Under the pieces are notes generated by a model. It was not told the DNA's origin, did no database searches, and saw nothing but the letters and a program-made list of their open reading frames with translations. Positions 27,561 through 37,440 of a stretch of DNA of 64,000 nt are shown piece after piece. Position numbers and translations under genes: made by a program. The first letter of the stretch is position 1, and each line of letters begins with the position of its first letter. Source of the DNA: Thermolongibacillus altinsuensis (GTDB lineage: Bacteria; Bacillota; Bacilli; Bacillales; Anoxybacillaceae); assembly GCF_004341205.1 (NCBI RefSeq), contig NZ_SLUL01000005.1:1-64000 (forward strand). Reading direction: 5' to 3'.

Positions 27561-30500
27561 ATGGAAAAACGTCACATCCGAAAAGTACTTGTAGCTAATC
27601 GCGGTGAAATTGCGATTCGCGTTTTTCGTGCATGCAATGAACTTGGCATCCGCACGGTTGCGATTTATTCGAAAGAAGATGTCGGTTCCTATCATCGTTA
27701 TAAAGCGGATGAAGCGTATTTAGTTGGCGAAGGAAAAAAGCCGATCGATGCCTATCTTGATATTGAGGGGATCATTGAAATCGCCAAGACGCATGATGTC
27801 GATGCGATTCATCCCGGATATGGATTTTTATCGGAAAACATTCAATTTGCAAAACGATGCGAAGAAGAAGGGATTATTTTTATCGGACCGAAGCAAGAAC
27901 ATTTGGATATGTTTGGTGACAAAGTGAAGGCGCGCCATCAAGCGCAAAAGGCAGGCATCCCAGTCATTCCAGGAAGCGATGGCCCTGTACAGAGCTTGGA
28001 GGATGTCGTTCGCTTTGCTGAGACATACGGTTATCCGATCATTATAAAAGCGGCGTTAGGCGGCGGTGGCCGAGGAATGCGAATCGTTCGCTCGCAATCG
28101 GAGCTGAAGGCCGCTTACGAGCGAGCAAAGTCGGAAGCAAAAGCAGCTTTTGGTAGCGATGAAGTATATGTGGAAAAGCTGATTGAAAATCCAAAGCATA
28201 TCGAAGTCCAAATTTTAGGGGACTACGAAGGGAATATTGTTCATTTATATGAACGCGATTGCTCTGTGCAACGCCGCCATCAAAAAGTAGTGGAAGTGGC
28301 TCCAAGCGTTTCTCTTTCGCCTTCATTGCGCGATCAAATTTGTGAAGCGGCCGTTAAGTTAATGAAAAATGTCAATTATGTCAATGCAGGTACGGTCGAA
28401 TTTCTTGTTTCAGGCGATCAGTTTTATTTCATTGAAGTCAATCCGCGCATTCAAGTGGAACATACCATTACGGAAATGATTACGGGAATTGATATTGTTC
28501 AATCGCAAATTTTGATTGCTGAAGGGCATTCGCTACATAGCGGAAAAGTAGGAATTCCGCCGCAAGAAGAAATTCGGATTCATGGCTATGCGATTCAAGC
28601 GCGCGTCACAACCGAAGATCCGCTCAATAACTTTATGCCAGATACAGGAAAAATTATGGCGTATCGTTCAGGCGGTGGCTTCGGTGTTCGTTTAGATGCG
28701 GGAAACAGCTTCCAAGGAGCGGTGATCACTCCTTACTACGATTCCCTTCTAGTAAAGGTGACAACATGGGCTCTTACATTTGAACAAGCAGCGGCAAAAA
28801 TGCTTCGCAATTTGCGCGAGTTTCGTATTCGCGGAATTAAAACGAATATTCCGTTTTTAGAAAACGTTGTACAGCATCCGAAATTTTTGACGGGACAGTA
28901 CGATACGTCGTTTATCGACACAACGCCGGAACTGTTCATCTTTCCGAAGCGGAAAGACCGCGGTACGAAAATGTTGACGTACATCGGAACAGTAACCGTC
29001 AATGGTTTTCCGGGCATTGGGAAGAAAAAGAAACCGGTCTTTGATTCTCCGCGCATTCCAAAAGTGAATCATGTTGAGCCAATTCCATCCGGGACAAAGC
29101 AAATTTTAGAAGAACGCGGTGTGGATGGACTTGTTCAATGGATTAAAGAGCAAAAACAAGTATTGTTGACAGATACAACATTTCGTGATGGTCATCAATC
29201 ATTGTTAGCAACGCGCGTACGGACGAACGATCTTGTGCGTATCGCTGAACCGACTGCGCGGCTATTGCCAAACTTATTTTCTCTTGAAATGTGGGGCGGT
29301 GCAACGTTTGATGTGGCGTATCGTTTCTTAAAGGAAGATCCATGGGATCGCTTATTGAAACTGCGCGAAAAAATTCCAAACATATTATTTCAAATGCTAT
29401 TGCGTGCGTCGAATGCCGTTGGCTATAAAAATTATCCTGATAATGTCATTCGTGAATTTGTTGAAAAATCTGCACAAGCAGGCATTGACGTTTTCCGTAT
29501 TTTTGACAGCTTAAACTGGGTCAAAGGAATGACTGTAGCGATTGATGCCGTTAGACAAACAGGAAAAATTGCCGAAGCCGCCATTTGTTATACCGGTGAT
29601 ATTTTAGATCCAACGCGAACAAAATATAACTTAGATTATTATAAAAACTTAGCGAAAGAGCTTGAACAATCGGGGGCACATATTTTGGCCATTAAAGATA
29701 TGGCAGGATTGCTCAAGCCTCAAGCGGCATATGTGCTCATTTCTGCTTTAAAAGAAACGGTTGATATTCCGATTCATTTGCATACGCATGATACAAGCGG
29801 AAACGGTATTTATACGTATGCGAAAGCGATTGAAGCAGGCGTTGACATCGTTGATGTAGCGGTGAGTGCCATGGCGGGATTGACATCGCAGCCGAGCGCC
29901 AACACGCTTTATTATGCGTTAGAAGGAACGGAACGCATGCCAAATGTCGATATTCAATCATTAGAGCAGCTTTCTCGTTATTGGGAAGACGTTCGAAAAT
30001 ATTATCAAGATTTCGAAAGCGGCATGAATGCACCGCATACAGAAGTGTATATGCATGAGATGCCAGGCGGACAATATAGCAACTTACAGCAGCAGGCAAA
30101 GGCGGTCGGTTTAGGGGATCGCTGGGATGAAGTAAAAGAAATGTATCGTCGCGTCAATGATTTGTTTGGCGATATTGTGAAAGTCACGCCATCATCCAAA
30201 GTCGTTGGCGATATGGCGCTATATATGGTACAAAACAATTTAACGGAAAAAGATATTTACGAGCGAGGAGAAACGCTTGATTTCCCTGATTCGGTTATTG
30301 AATTTTTTGAGGGATATCTTGGCCAGCCGTACGGCGGCTTCCCGAAAGAATTGCAACGGATTATTTTAAAAGGTCGCGAGCCGATTACGGTTCGTCCTGG
30401 AGAACTGCTTGAGCCAGTGAATTTTGAAAAGCTAAAAGAAGAGCTATTTCAATTGTTAAATCGCCAAGTGACGGATTTTGATGCGATCGCTTATGCGCTA

Positions 30501-31004
30501 TATCCAAAAGTGTTTGTCGAATATGCGAGAACAGTCGAGCAATTTGGCGATCTATCTGTGCTCGATACGCCTACGTTCCTTTATGGAATGCGCCTCGGTG
30601 AAGAAATTGAGGTTGAGATTGAAAAAGGAAAAACATTGATCGTCAAACTCGTTTCGATCGGGCAACCGCAAGCGGACGGGACGCGAATCGTTTATTTTGA
30701 ATTAAATGGTCAGCCGCGTGAAGTGATCATTAAAGATGAAAGCATTAAGACGACGGTTGCTTCTAGAATAAAAGCGGATCGCAACAATCCAAATCACATT
30801 GCTGCAACGATGCCAGGAACGGTCGTTAAAGTGCTTGTTGAAAAAGGAGAAAAAGTGAAAAAAGGCGATCATTTAATGATTACGGAAGCAATGAAAATGG
30901 AAACAACCGTGCAAGCGCCATTCTCTGGTTTTGTAAAAGATATTTACGTGAAAAACGGCGATGCGATTCAAACGGGAGATTTGCTAATTGAATTAGGAGT
31001 ATAA
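27561..31004 (+). CDS. pycA: Pyruvate carboxylase
   Basis: A 1147-residue biotin enzyme that carboxylates pyruvate to oxaloacetate using ATP and bicarbonate, refilling the citrate cycle. Domains in order: biotin carboxylase with ATP-grasp (about 5-455, GGGGRGMR near residue 166), carboxyltransferase TIM barrel (about 530-800, TTFRDGHQS near 540), PYC_OADA region (about 820-1020), and the biotinyl domain (about 1075-1147) with the biotinylated Lys in EAMKMET. Full length for the family, no break. AGGGGGAGGAGC precedes the ATG. It is monocistronic. Confidence 0.98.
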   Translation: MEKRHIRKVLVANRGEIAIRVFRACNELGIRTVAIYSKEDVGSYHRYKADEAYLVGEGKKPIDAYLDIEGIIEIAKTHDVDAIHPGYGFLSENIQFAKRCEEEGIIFIGPKQEHLDMFGDKVKARHQAQKAGIPVIPGSDGPVQSLEDVVRFAETYGYPIIIKAALGGGGRGMRIVRSQSELKAAYERAKSEAKAAFGSDEVYVEKLIENPKHIEVQILGDYEGNIVHLYERDCSVQRRHQKVVEVAPSVSLSPSLRDQICEAAVKLMKNVNYVNAGTVEFLVSGDQFYFIEVNPRIQVEHTITEMITGIDIVQSQILIAEGHSLHSGKVGIPPQEEIRIHGYAIQARVTTEDPLNNFMPDTGKIMAYRSGGGFGVRLDAGNSFQGAVITPYYDSLLVKVTTWALTFEQAAAKMLRNLREFRIRGIKTNIPFLENVVQHPKFLTGQYDTSFIDTTPELFIFPKRKDRGTKMLTYIGTVTVNGFPGIGKKKKPVFDSPRIPKVNHVEPIPSGTKQILEERGVDGLVQWIKEQKQVLLTDTTFRDGHQSLLATRVRTNDLVRIAEPTARLLPNLFSLEMWGGATFDVAYRFLKEDPWDRLLKLREKIPNILFQMLLRASNAVGYKNYPDNVIREFVEKSAQAGIDVFRIFDSLNWVKGMTVAIDAVRQTGKIAEAAICYTGDILDPTRTKYNLDYYKNLAKELEQSGAHILAIKDMAGLLKPQAAYVLISALKETVDIPIHLHTHDTSGNGIYTYAKAIEAGVDIVDVAVSAMAGLTSQPSANTLYYALEGTERMPNVDIQSLEQLSRYWEDVRKYYQDFESGMNAPHTEVYMHEMPGGQYSNLQQQAKAVGLGDRWDEVKEMYRRVNDLFGDIVKVTPSSKVVGDMALYMVQNNLTEKDIYERGETLDFPDSVIEFFEGYLGQPYGGFPKELQRIILKGREPITVRPGELLEPVNFEKLKEELFQLLNRQVTDFDAIAYALYPKVFVEYARTVEQFGDLSVLDTPTFLYGMRLGEEIEVEIEKGKTLIVKLVSIGQPQADGTRIVYFELNGQPREVIIKDESIKTTVASRIKADRNNPNHIAATMPGTVVKVLVEKGEKVKKGDHLMITEAMKMETTVQAPFSGFVKDIYVKNGDAIQTGDLLIELGV

Positions 31005-31017
31005 GAAAGTTAAAAAA

Positions 31018-31044
31018 TAAAAGAACGAGGAACTATCCTCGTTC
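31018..31044. terminator. Bidirectional terminator between pycA and ctaA
   Basis: AAAGAACGAGGA pairs with TCCTCGTTCTTT around a four-base loop, between convergent genes. Confidence 0.8.
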
Positions 31045-31046
31045 TT

Positions 31047-32000
31047 TTATTTTAAAATGGTGGAAGGGACTGGAGAAGTTTTTGTGGATTGAGTAGCCGT
31101 TTGCTCCTTTTTGCTTCGCGTTGCTAATAAAACGAAGTAGCTGAGTACGCCAAATAAACATGAAATAAAAAAGGCATGAGCTAGAGCGATGTACAAATTG
31201 AGTTTTGTAAAAACGACAAGTGCACCAGTAAAAATTTGGCAAGAAACAAGGATGAGCGCAATGATCCATCCCCAGTAAATGACGCGTTGCTGTTTGTAAT
31301 GTTTGATTGCATGAATGGTAGCGAATAAAATCCAAATAAATAATAACCCAGCGGCAAAGCGATGCCCCATTTGTACCCACTCATGAAGCTGCGTTGGAAA
31401 GAAGCGAGTATTCGAGCAAAATGGCCAGCTTGGACAAGCTAAGCTTGCTTGTTTATGGCGAACGAGCGCACCGGTATACACGACGATGTAGCAGTAAATA
31501 ATGATACCGTAAATGTGCCATTTCATCTTTCGTTCAAGGGCGACCGATTGTGCATCAAATTTTTGATCCACTTCGAAAATAAATAGAGTTAGTAGAAAAA
31601 CAGCAGCGAACGAAATGAGGGAAATTCCGAAATGAAGCGCGAGCACAAAATCGGATTGTCCCCAAACGACAGCGGCTGCGCCGATCAATCCTTGCAAGAA
31701 GAGAAATACGAATGAAACGATCGCTAAAAACTTTGTTTCACGAATGTGTCCGATCGTTCGCCAAGACCAAATGGATAAGATGAGCACCATCAATCCGACA
31801 ACACCCGACACGATGCGATGGCTTAATTCAATGAGCAATTCTGTATTAATGTTGGAAGGAATGAACTCGCCATGACAAAGCGGCCAAGAGCGACCGCATC
31901 CCATTCCTGATCCCGTTTTCGTAACAAGCGCTCCACCGATAAGCACAAAAAGCATGCCGATTGTTGTCAACACAGCAAACCATTTTAATGAACGTTGCAA
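31047..32000 (-). CDS. ctaA: Heme A synthase
   Basis: A 317-residue membrane protein with eight hydrophobic helices that oxidises the methyl group of heme O to the formyl group of heme A. Conserved histidines fall in ELSHRIVSG (about residue 60), ALHFGIS (about 122), MGHRFAAG (about 215) and ALAHAFF (about 278). The extracytoplasmic cysteine pair typical of the Bacillus enzyme (CGRSWPLC near residue 35) is present, with a second pair near residue 190. It is divergent from ctaB, as in B. subtilis. Confidence 0.95.
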   Translation of the reverse strand: MQRSLKWFAVLTTIGMLFVLIGGALVTKTGSGMGCGRSWPLCHGEFIPSNINTELLIELSHRIVSGVVGLMVLILSIWSWRTIGHIRETKFLAIVSFVFLFLQGLIGAAAVVWGQSDFVLALHFGISLISFAAVFLLTLFIFEVDQKFDAQSVALERKMKWHIYGIIIYCYIVVYTGALVRHKQASLACPSWPFCSNTRFFPTQLHEWVQMGHRFAAGLLFIWILFATIHAIKHYKQQRVIYWGWIIALILVSCQIFTGALVVFTKLNLYIALAHAFFISCLFGVLSYFVLLATRSKKEQTATQSTKTSPVPSTILK

Positions 32001-32438
32001 ATCGATTCACCTTCTTAGTCCAATATTTTCAAATATCTATTTGTCAGAAATCTAGTAAAAAATGTATAATAAAATAAAAAATGTGAGAAAGGTGTGAAAA
32101 AAATCTATCTCCATCTTAACGGAAAAATTAAAAAAGAGCAAAAAATTATGCGACAAACAATAATATTTTATAATATATGAACGGTTAGAAACAAATATTA
32201 TATTGAAAAAGGTTGAATATTTGATGCGAGTTTGTTAGAAATATAAATGGTAATAGTTTGTTTTCAATTTTTTCATAGTGAAAATAAAGTTTTGACACAA
32301 TTTTGACACAAATAGGACAAAAAAAATTCACAATTTAGCACGAAAATGTGCTTTAATATACAGAGACAATATATAATTTTCGTTCAAAGATTGGAAACGC
32401 CTTCATTGTCGAAAGGCGTAAGAGAGGAGTGACGATCG
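32001..32438. promoter_or_regulatory. ctaA-ctaB divergent control region
   Basis: A 438-base AT-rich gap with no supportable ORF. It holds two exact tandem 11-mers TTTTGACACAA (32290-32311), and 26 bases further an inverted repeat AGCAC-N6-GTGCT (32337-32352) followed by TAATAT (32354-32359), a possible -10 box. In B. subtilis the cta genes are under ResD and CcpA control; the reverse of the 11-mer reads TTGTGTCAAAA, which loosely resembles ResD-bound sequences. The binding protein is inferred only. Confidence 0.45.
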
Positions 32439-33347
32439 ATGGCGGATGCACTTGAAGAAGTGGCAACAGAAAAACAAACACAATCAATAACTTTGAAAGA
32501 TGTTTTAGCGGTCGTTAAAATCGGAATCGTCAATTCGAATTTAATTACAACATTTACGGGTTTATGGTTGGCATTACACTTTACTGGAAAAGGATTTTTA
32601 GAACATTTGCACGTTGTGTTTTTTGCTTTATTTGGATCAGCGTTAGTGATTGCAGGTTCCTGCAGTTTAAATAATTTTATTGATCGCGATATCGATCATT
32701 TGATGGAGCGAACGAAAGAAAGACCGACTGTTACTGGAAAAATGGAACCGAAACGAGTGCTTTGGCTCGGAGTTTTCCTTGTTGCAATTGGCACTCTTAG
32801 CTTATTGATGACTACGGTAACAGCGGCAGTGATTGGTTTAATTGGTGTCGTCATATATGTTTTTCTTTATACGATGTGGTCAAAGCGAAACAATACATTA
32901 AATACAGTTATTGGAAGTATTTCTGGAGCTGTTCCGCCATTAATCGGTTGGATGGCGGTTGATTCAAGCTTTCATATGGTGCCGATTATCTTGTTTTTGC
33001 TTATGTTTTTATGGCAACCGCCACATTTTTTAGCTTTGGCGATGAAGCGGTGTGAAGAATATCGGGCAGCGGGAATTCCGATGTTGCCTGTCGTTCATGG
33101 TTTTGCGATCACAAAGCGACAAATTGTCATTTGGGTTGCCTGTTTGTTACCTTTACCGTTTTATTTATTCTCATTAGGAACCCCATTTTTAGTCATTGCG
33201 ACATTGCTCAACATTGGTTGGCTTGCGCTTGGATTAGCGGGGTTTAAAATGAAAGATGATTTAAAATGGGCGAAATGGATGTTTATTTATTCGCTTAATT
33301 ACTTGACGATCTTGTTTGTCACTATGGTCATTGTAACAATTGACTAA
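32439..33347 (+). CDS. ctaB: Protoheme IX farnesyltransferase
   Basis: A 302-residue UbiA-type prenyltransferase with about nine transmembrane helices that adds a farnesyl group to heme B, giving heme O for CtaA. The magnesium/diphosphate motif [19 protein letters not shown] is near residue 76 and a second polar loop [12 protein letters not shown] is near 208. AGAGAGGAGTGACGATCG precedes the ATG. It heads the ctaBCDEF group. Confidence 0.96.
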   Translation: MADALEEVATEKQTQSITLKDVLAVVKIGIVNSNLITTFTGLWLALHFTGKGFLEHLHVVFFALFGSALVIAGSCSLNNFIDRDIDHLMERTKERPTVTGKMEPKRVLWLGVFLVAIGTLSLLMTTVTAAVIGLIGVVIYVFLYTMWSKRNNTLNTVIGSISGAVPPLIGWMAVDSSFHMVPIILFLLMFLWQPPHFLALAMKRCEEYRAAGIPMLPVVHGFAITKRQIVIWVACLLPLPFYLFSLGTPFLVIATLLNIGWLALGLAGFKMKDDLKWAKWMFIYSLNYLTILFVTMVIVTID

Positions 33348-33426
33348 ATGGTGTTTACAATTCTTTCTTCTTGTAAAGAAAGAATTTATATACTTATTTA
33401 ACATGAAAGAGGGGTTTGATTAGGCT

Positions 33427-34497
33427 ATGAAAAAGTGGCTACTGAATTGGCGCTTGTTTTCACTTTTTTCACTCATGGCGCTTTTGTTAGCTGGCTGTGG
33501 CAAACCGTTTTTATCTACGCTGCAACCAGCTGGAGAAGTAGCTGACATGCAGTATAATCTTATGCTGCTCAGCACGGCCATTATGGTGTTTGTCATTGCT
33601 GTTGTAACCATTATTTTCGTTTACGTTGTCATTCGTTTCCGTCAACGTAAAGGACAAGAGAACAAAATTCCGAAACAAGTGGAAGGAAGCCATAAGCTTG
33701 AAATCATTTGGACGGTCATTCCAATTTTACTTTTAATTATTTTGGCTGTTCCAACTGTTTCGTACACATTCAAGCTTGCGGATGTAAAACCGATGAATAA
33801 AGAAAAGCGCGACAAAGACGTTGTTGTTGTCAATGTGCGTGCAAATCTTTATTGGTGGGAGTTTGAATATCCAGATTATGGAGTTGTTACAAGCCAAGAT
33901 TTAGTCGTTCCAACGGATGAACGCGTCTACTTTAATTTGAAAGCATCCGATGTGAAACACTCATTCTGGATTCCAGCCGTGGGCGGAAAAATGGATACAA
34001 ATACCGATAACAAAAACCAATTTTGGTTGGAATTTGACAGTAAACGCGCAGAAGAAGCAGGCGGCATTTTCTACGGAAAATGTGCGGAGCTTTGCGGACC
34101 ATCTCACGCGTTGATGGATTTCAAAGTAAAAGCTGTTTCAAGAGCTGAATTTGATCAATGGATTGAAAAAATGCAAAACGCAAAACCTGTTGCTTCAACT
34201 GATCCAGTTGTGAAACAAGGAGAAGAAATTTTTAACAAAAGCTGTATCGGTTGTCATGCCGTTACTCCAGTTGATAAACGTCCAGAGCAGGCGCGCACAG
34301 CTCCAAACTTAGCTAACTTTGCAGATCGTGAGCGCATTGCGGGCATTTTGGAACATAATGAAGAGAACTTAAAAGAATGGTTAAGAGATCCAGAAAAAAT
34401 TAAACCAGGAAACAAAATGACAGATACGTATGGAAAGTTAACGGAAGAACAAATCGATGCGTTAACAAAATACTTAATGACATTAAAAGTGGAATAA
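33427..34497 (+). CDS. ctaC: Cytochrome caa3 oxidase subunit II with fused cytochrome c
   Basis: A 356-residue lipoprotein subunit that receives electrons into the CuA centre and passes them to subunit I. Lipobox LLLAGC (Cys24), two transmembrane helices (about 36-62 and 95-115), the CuA domain with GKCAELCGPSHALMDF (about 218-233), and a C-terminal cytochrome c domain (about 255-356) with heme motif CIGCH (about 275) and a later Met ligand in GNKMTD. The fusion makes this a caa3-type oxidase, typical of Bacillaceae. Confidence 0.97.
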   Translation: MKKWLLNWRLFSLFSLMALLLAGCGKPFLSTLQPAGEVADMQYNLMLLSTAIMVFVIAVVTIIFVYVVIRFRQRKGQENKIPKQVEGSHKLEIIWTVIPILLLIILAVPTVSYTFKLADVKPMNKEKRDKDVVVVNVRANLYWWEFEYPDYGVVTSQDLVVPTDERVYFNLKASDVKHSFWIPAVGGKMDTNTDNKNQFWLEFDSKRAEEAGGIFYGKCAELCGPSHALMDFKVKAVSRAEFDQWIEKMQNAKPVASTDPVVKQGEEIFNKSCIGCHAVTPVDKRPEQARTAPNLANFADRERIAGILEHNEENLKEWLRDPEKIKPGNKMTDTYGKLTEEQIDALTKYLMTLKVE

Positions 34498-34526
34498 GGG
34501 GATTACGATATAAGGGAGGTTAAATC

Positions 34527-36395
34527 GTGAGTACGTTAGCTCGGAAAAAAGGTGTCGGCGCAGTCATTTGGGACTACCTAACGACGGTTGACCATAAAAA
34601 GATTGCGATTTTGTACTTGATCGCCGGCGGTATTTTCTTCCTATTGGGCGGTTTGGAAGCGCTGGTTATTCGTATTCAGCTTGCTGTTCCGAATAACGAT
34701 TTCATTAGCGCTGGCTTTTACAACGAAGTGTTAACGATGCACGGAACAACAATGATTTTCTTGGCAGCGATGCCGCTTGTATTTGCGATGATGAACGCGG
34801 TTGTGCCGATTCAAATCGGTGCGCGCGACGTTGCGTTTCCGTTTTTAAACGCGTTAGGATTTTGGTTGTTTTTCTTTGGTGGTGTGTTTTTAAACTTATC
34901 ATGGTTTTTAGGTGGGGCGCCTGATGCCGGTTGGACGTCCTACGCATCATTATCTTTAGCGTCTCCAACACACGGAATTGATTTTTACGTGTTAGGTTTG
35001 CAAATTTCAGGTTTAGGAACATTAATCGGTGGAATTAACTTCCTTGTGACAATTATTAATATGCGTGCGCCTGGAATGACATACATGCGTATGCCAATGT
35101 TCACTTGGGCGACATTCGTCACATCTGCATTAATTTTGTTTGCTTTTCCACCGTTAACAGTCGGATTAATTTTCATGATGATGGATCGCTTATTCGGCGG
35201 TAACTTCTTCGATCCAGCTTTAGGCGGTAACACGATTATTTGGGAGCATTTATTCTGGATTTTCGGTCACCCAGAAGTATACATTTTAGTATTGCCGGCA
35301 TTCGGTATTTTCTCGGAAATTTTCGCGACATTCTCTCGCAAGCGTTTGTTTGGATATTCTTCAATGGTGTTTGCGACAGTCTTGATCGGATTTTTAGGAT
35401 TCATGGTATGGGCGCATCATATGTTTACAGTCGGTTTAGGACCAATTGCCAACGCCATTTTCGCTGTTGCAACAATGGCGATTGCCGTTCCAACTGGTGT
35501 GAAAATTTTCAACTGGCTCTTTACAATGTGGGGCGGAAACATTCGCTTTACTACGCCAATGATGTATGCAGTAGCGTTCATTCCTTCGTTTGTCATCGGC
35601 GGTGTGACAGGGGTTATGAACGCGACAGCTGCAGCAGACTATCAATATCATGATAGCTATTTCGTTGTTGCGCATTTCCACTACGTCATCGTTGGTGGGG
35701 TTGTCTTTGCGCTTCTCGCTGGAGCGCATTATTGGTGGCCAAAAATGTTTGGCAAAATGTTAGACGAAAAGCTTGGAAAAGTTACATTCTGGTTATTCTT
35801 TATCGGATTCCATTTAACGTTCTTTATTCAACATTTCCTTGGCTTAATGGGAATGCCACGTCGCGTATTCACATTCTTACCTGGCCAAGGATTTGAAACA
35901 GGAAACTTAATTAGTACAGTTGGTGCCTTCTTCATGGCTGCTGCTACAGTTGTTCTTTTAGCGAACGTTGTCATTACGACAGTAAAAGGAAAACGAGTAG
36001 GTGCAGATCCTTGGGGCGATGGACGTACGCTCGAATGGGCGGTTTCTTCGCCAGCTCCAGAGTATAACTTTGCGCAAATTCCACTCGTTCGTGGCTTAGA
36101 TGCGTACTGGATTGAAAAAATGGAAGGTAAAAAAGGCTTAACTCCAGCAGAACCGCTTGGGGATATTCATATGCCAAATCCTTCATTCTTACCGTTTGTC
36201 ATTTCGCTCGGCTTGTTTATCGCAGCGCTCGGATTTTTATACAACCAAGATTACGCTTGGGGTAAATGGGTTGGTATTGTTGGTCTACTTGTTACGCTAG
36301 GTGCGATGTTCTTACGTTCAGTTATTGACGATCACGGCTTCCATATTCATAAAGAAGAAATTATGGAAGCAGAGAAAAAGGGGGCTGGGGCATAA
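34527..36395 (+). CDS. ctaD: Cytochrome c oxidase subunit I
   Basis: A 622-residue catalytic subunit with low-spin heme A and the heme a3-CuB oxygen-reducing site. Ligand-bearing segments HGTTMIF (about 72), GHPEVYIL (about 248, crosslinked His-Tyr pair), HHMFTVG (about 297) and VAHFHYVIVGG (about 382) are all present. Fourteen or so membrane helices fit the fused-C-terminus form of Gram-positive enzymes. GTG start after AAGGGAGG. Its stop overlaps the ctaE start by one base. Confidence 0.98.
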   Translation: MSTLARKKGVGAVIWDYLTTVDHKKIAILYLIAGGIFFLLGGLEALVIRIQLAVPNNDFISAGFYNEVLTMHGTTMIFLAAMPLVFAMMNAVVPIQIGARDVAFPFLNALGFWLFFFGGVFLNLSWFLGGAPDAGWTSYASLSLASPTHGIDFYVLGLQISGLGTLIGGINFLVTIINMRAPGMTYMRMPMFTWATFVTSALILFAFPPLTVGLIFMMMDRLFGGNFFDPALGGNTIIWEHLFWIFGHPEVYILVLPAFGIFSEIFATFSRKRLFGYSSMVFATVLIGFLGFMVWAHHMFTVGLGPIANAIFAVATMAIAVPTGVKIFNWLFTMWGGNIRFTTPMMYAVAFIPSFVIGGVTGVMNATAAADYQYHDSYFVVAHFHYVIVGGVVFALLAGAHYWWPKMFGKMLDEKLGKVTFWLFFIGFHLTFFIQHFLGLMGMPRRVFTFLPGQGFETGNLISTVGAFFMAAATVVLLANVVITTVKGKRVGADPWGDGRTLEWAVSSPAPEYNFAQIPLVRGLDAYWIEKMEGKKGLTPAEPLGDIHMPNPSFLPFVISLGLFIAALGFLYNQDYAWGKWVGIVGLLVTLGAMFLRSVIDDHGFHIHKEEIMEAEKKGAGA

Positions 36396-37015
36396 TGCAT
36401 ATCGAGGAAAAATTAACGCCGGAAACATTTCCGGCAGAGCCTGAAAAAGCGACCCTTGAAGGGAAAAATAAGTTTTTAGGTTTCTGGTTTTTCCTAGGGG
36501 GAGAAACGGTGCTGTTCGCCTCCCTCTTCGCTACGTATTTAGCATTAAAGGATTCGGTAGCAGGCGGTCCAACATCTGAAGAACTTTTTAAAATGCCGCT
36601 CGTTTTTGTGGCAACGATGCTGTTATTAACAAGCAGCTTAACGAGCGTTTATGCGATGTACCATATGAAAAACTTTGATTTTAAAAAGATGCAGCTCTGG
36701 CTTGGCGTTACTGTGTTGCTTGGCGCAGCGTTTTTAGCGCTTGAAATTTACGAGTTCAATGAATACGTGCATGAAGGATTTAAATTTTCGACTAGCGCGT
36801 TTTCATCTGCTTTCTATACATTAGTCGGCACGCATGGCGCTCACGTTACGTTCGGTCTATTGTGGATTTTGACGCTCATGATTCGCAATGCAAAACGCGG
36901 TTTAAACCTATATAACGCACCGAAGTTTTATGTGGCTAGCCTTTATTGGCACTTCATTGACGTGGTTTGGGTGTTCATTTTCACTGTTGTATACTTAATG
37001 GGAATGGTGGGGTGA
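36395..37015 (+). CDS. ctaE: Cytochrome c oxidase subunit III
   Basis: A 206-residue membrane subunit with five hydrophobic helices. Conserved segments GFWFFLGGETVLFASLF near residue 28 and SAFYTLVGTHGAHVTFGLLW near residue 130 fit the family. It stabilises the proton-pumping activity of subunit I. It starts inside the last codon of ctaD and ends four bases before ctaF, so translation is probably coupled. Confidence 0.95.
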   Translation: MHIEEKLTPETFPAEPEKATLEGKNKFLGFWFFLGGETVLFASLFATYLALKDSVAGGPTSEELFKMPLVFVATMLLLTSSLTSVYAMYHMKNFDFKKMQLWLGVTVLLGAAFLALEIYEFNEYVHEGFKFSTSAFSSAFYTLVGTHGAHVTFGLLWILTLMIRNAKRGLNLYNAPKFYVASLYWHFIDVVWVFIFTVVYLMGMVG

Positions 37016-37019
37016 GTGT

Positions 37020-37352
37020 ATGGCGAATCATACAAATTCAGGAAACCCAAATGTCGATTTAGCGTATCGCCGCAAAAAAAATGCGGAAGAAATGAAATTT
37101 CAAGTGATTTCATTTATTTTAATGATTTTCTTAACCATTGTCGCTTTCTTTGCGGTTGGATATGAAGGATTTTCACATTGGTTTTCTGTGCCGTTTATCC
37201 TTTTGCTTGCAACTGTCCAAGTTGCTTTCCAGTTATATTATTTCATGCATATGAGCCATAAAGGGCATGAATTTCCAGCTCTTTTCCTTTACAGCGGTGT
37301 TTTCGTTGCGTTCTTGACGGTGCTTGCGTTTGTAACGATTGTATGGGTATAA
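37020..37352 (+). CDS. ctaF: Cytochrome c oxidase subunit IV
   Basis: A 110-residue subunit with three membrane helices after a polar N-terminus. The pattern (VAFQLYYFMHMSHKGHEFP near residue 68) is that of the CtaF/CyoD-like family of caa3 oxidases. A GGTGGGGTGAGTGT ribosome site lies at the ctaE end. It is the last gene before the terminator at 37351. Confidence 0.93.
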   Translation: MANHTNSGNPNVDLAYRRKKNAEEMKFQVISFILMIFLTIVAFFAVGYEGFSHWFSVPFILLLATVQVAFQLYYFMHMSHKGHEFPALFLYSGVFVAFLTVLAFVTIVWV

Positions 37353-37380
37353 GAAGCCAGCAAAATGCTGGCTTCTTTTC
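37351..37380 (+). terminator. Terminator after ctaF
   Basis: AAGAAGCCAGC pairs with GCTGGCTTCTT across a short AAAAT loop and runs into TTTC. ctaG therefore likely has its own promoter as well as read-through. Confidence 0.75.
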
Positions 37381-37440
37381 TTTCATTGACGATTGCGTTT
37401 ATAGTATAATGAAATCGGAAAAAAGAGAGGTGAGAGAGGC

